Assembly: GCA_959599615.1 (NCBI GenBank) | Contig: CAUGKA010000113.1 | Location: forward strand, 1-6,810 | From: an uncultured Collinsella sp. | GTDB lineage: Bacteria; Actinomycetota; Coriobacteriia; Coriobacteriales; Coriobacteriaceae | Direction: 5' to 3' | Length of the DNA stretch: 6,810 bases | Part shown: positions 6,683 to 6,810 of the stretch, piece by piece | How positions within the stretch are numbered: the first letter of the stretch is position 1 | Layout of the letters: each line of letters starts with the position of its first letter | The notes under the pieces: generated by a model | The model's input: the letters and a program-made list of their open reading frames with translations, nothing else | What the model was told of the DNA's origin: nothing | Database searches by the model: none | Position numbers and translations under genes: made by a program

Positions 6683-6691
6683 ACTGTACCA
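6683..6691 (-). promoter_or_regulatory. Candidate extended -10 promoter for secG
   Basis: The minus strand reads TGGTACAGT, which fits the extended -10 form TGn-TAnnnT and lies about 37 bases before the secG ATG. No convincing -35 box sits 17 bases upstream; that area is G-rich instead. A promoter is expected here because a terminator lies upstream at 6753-6784, but the exact placement is uncertain. Confidence 0.35.
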
Positions 6692-6714
6692 CAACCCCCA
6701 ACGCTCCCCCACCC

Positions 6715-6746
6715 GCCATTTGGGGACGGGGCAGAAATGGCAGAAA
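6715..6746. repeat. Small inverted and tandem repeats upstream of secG
   Basis: A perfect 7-base inverted repeat, GCCATTT / AAATGGC (6715-6721 / 6735-6741), encloses GGGGACGGGGCAG. Overlapping it is a tandem pair of GGCAGAAA (6730-6737 and 6739-6746). No function is recognised. It could be part of an extragenic palindromic repeat or remnant of the upstream gene's 3' region. Confidence 0.5.
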
Positions 6747-6752
6747 CACCAA

Positions 6753-6784
6753 AAGGGGGTTGTCCGGTTGTGGACAACCCCCTT
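6753..6784 (-). terminator. Intrinsic terminator for a minus-strand gene beyond the right edge
   Basis: A perfect 13-pair stem, AAGGGGGTTGTCC / GGACAACCCCCTT, has a 6-base loop. In minus-strand RNA the stem ends in UU and is followed by UUGGUGUUUC, giving a usable U-tract. On the plus strand the stem is followed by ACTAGAAAAC, which would not terminate well. It therefore most likely ends a gene lying to the right and insulates secG. Confidence 0.75.
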
Positions 6785-6786
6785 AC

Positions 6787-6809
6787 TAGAAAACGGTATT
6801 TGTTTTCTA
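6787..6809. repeat. Perfect 8-base inverted repeat at the right edge
   Basis: TAGAAAAC (6787-6794) and GTTTTCTA (6802-6809) flank a 7-base spacer. It is 2 bases from the terminator stem. It may be part of a longer structure cut by the window edge; its role is unknown. Confidence 0.6.
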
Positions 6810-6810
6810 T

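Noticed and set aside
6268..6752. Short minus- and plus-strand frames overlapping secG and its flanks
   Set aside because: They overlap secG, its terminator or promoter, lack ribosome binding sites, and show no family resemblance.

Overview
The window holds a complete oligopeptide ABC importer locus and one small secretion gene, all on the minus strand. Transcription therefore runs from high to low coordinates: secG, then oppA, oppB, oppC, oppD and oppF. The base composition is moderately GC-rich, and codons ending in C or G dominate. The SecG has the conserved His-Ser-Gly-Lys-Gly-Thr-Gly loop, and the binding protein has a twin-arginine lipoprotein signal. These features suggest an Actinomycetota member, most plausibly a gut Coriobacteriia such as Collinsella. 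That assignment is a judgement from sequence style and was not tested by any search.

Layout from the right edge (first transcribed) to the left: (1) about 6650-6810 is non-coding. It holds a strong minus-oriented hairpin terminator for a gene beyond the window, small repeats, and a weak promoter candidate for secG. (2) secG (6392-6646) is followed by a good intrinsic terminator (6337-6369), so it looks like a single-gene unit. (3) About 6103-6336 is the opp control region, with a candidate sigma70-type promoter, short inverted and direct repeats around it, and a strong ribosome binding site. (4) oppA (4426-6102) encodes the lipid-anchored substrate-binding protein. (5) A 157-base gap carries a stem-loop with a weak U-tract, probably a partial terminator or mRNA-stabilising structure. 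(6) oppB, oppC, oppD and oppF are packed with gaps of 14, 2 and 0 bases. (7) The left 157 bases contain a large nested palindrome (23-132).

How the genes work together: OppA is predicted to be exported, cleaved and lipidated at Cys32, and to capture peptides outside the membrane. OppB and OppC form the transmembrane channel. OppD and OppF are the two ATPases, each with complete Walker A, signature, Walker B and H-loop motifs. Each also has a four-cysteine C-terminal region like the iron-sulfur cluster domain of this importer family. The stem-loop after oppA and its strong ribosome binding site fit the usual need for more binding protein than permease.

I found no undescribed system here. The coding content is a textbook opp operon plus secG. 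The parts most worth a second look are non-coding: the 110-base nested palindrome at the left, its sequence relation to the hairpin at the right edge, and the oppA-oppB intercistronic structure. A few protein details also merit checking, namely the Tat-type lipoprotein signal on OppA and the acidic insert in OppB.
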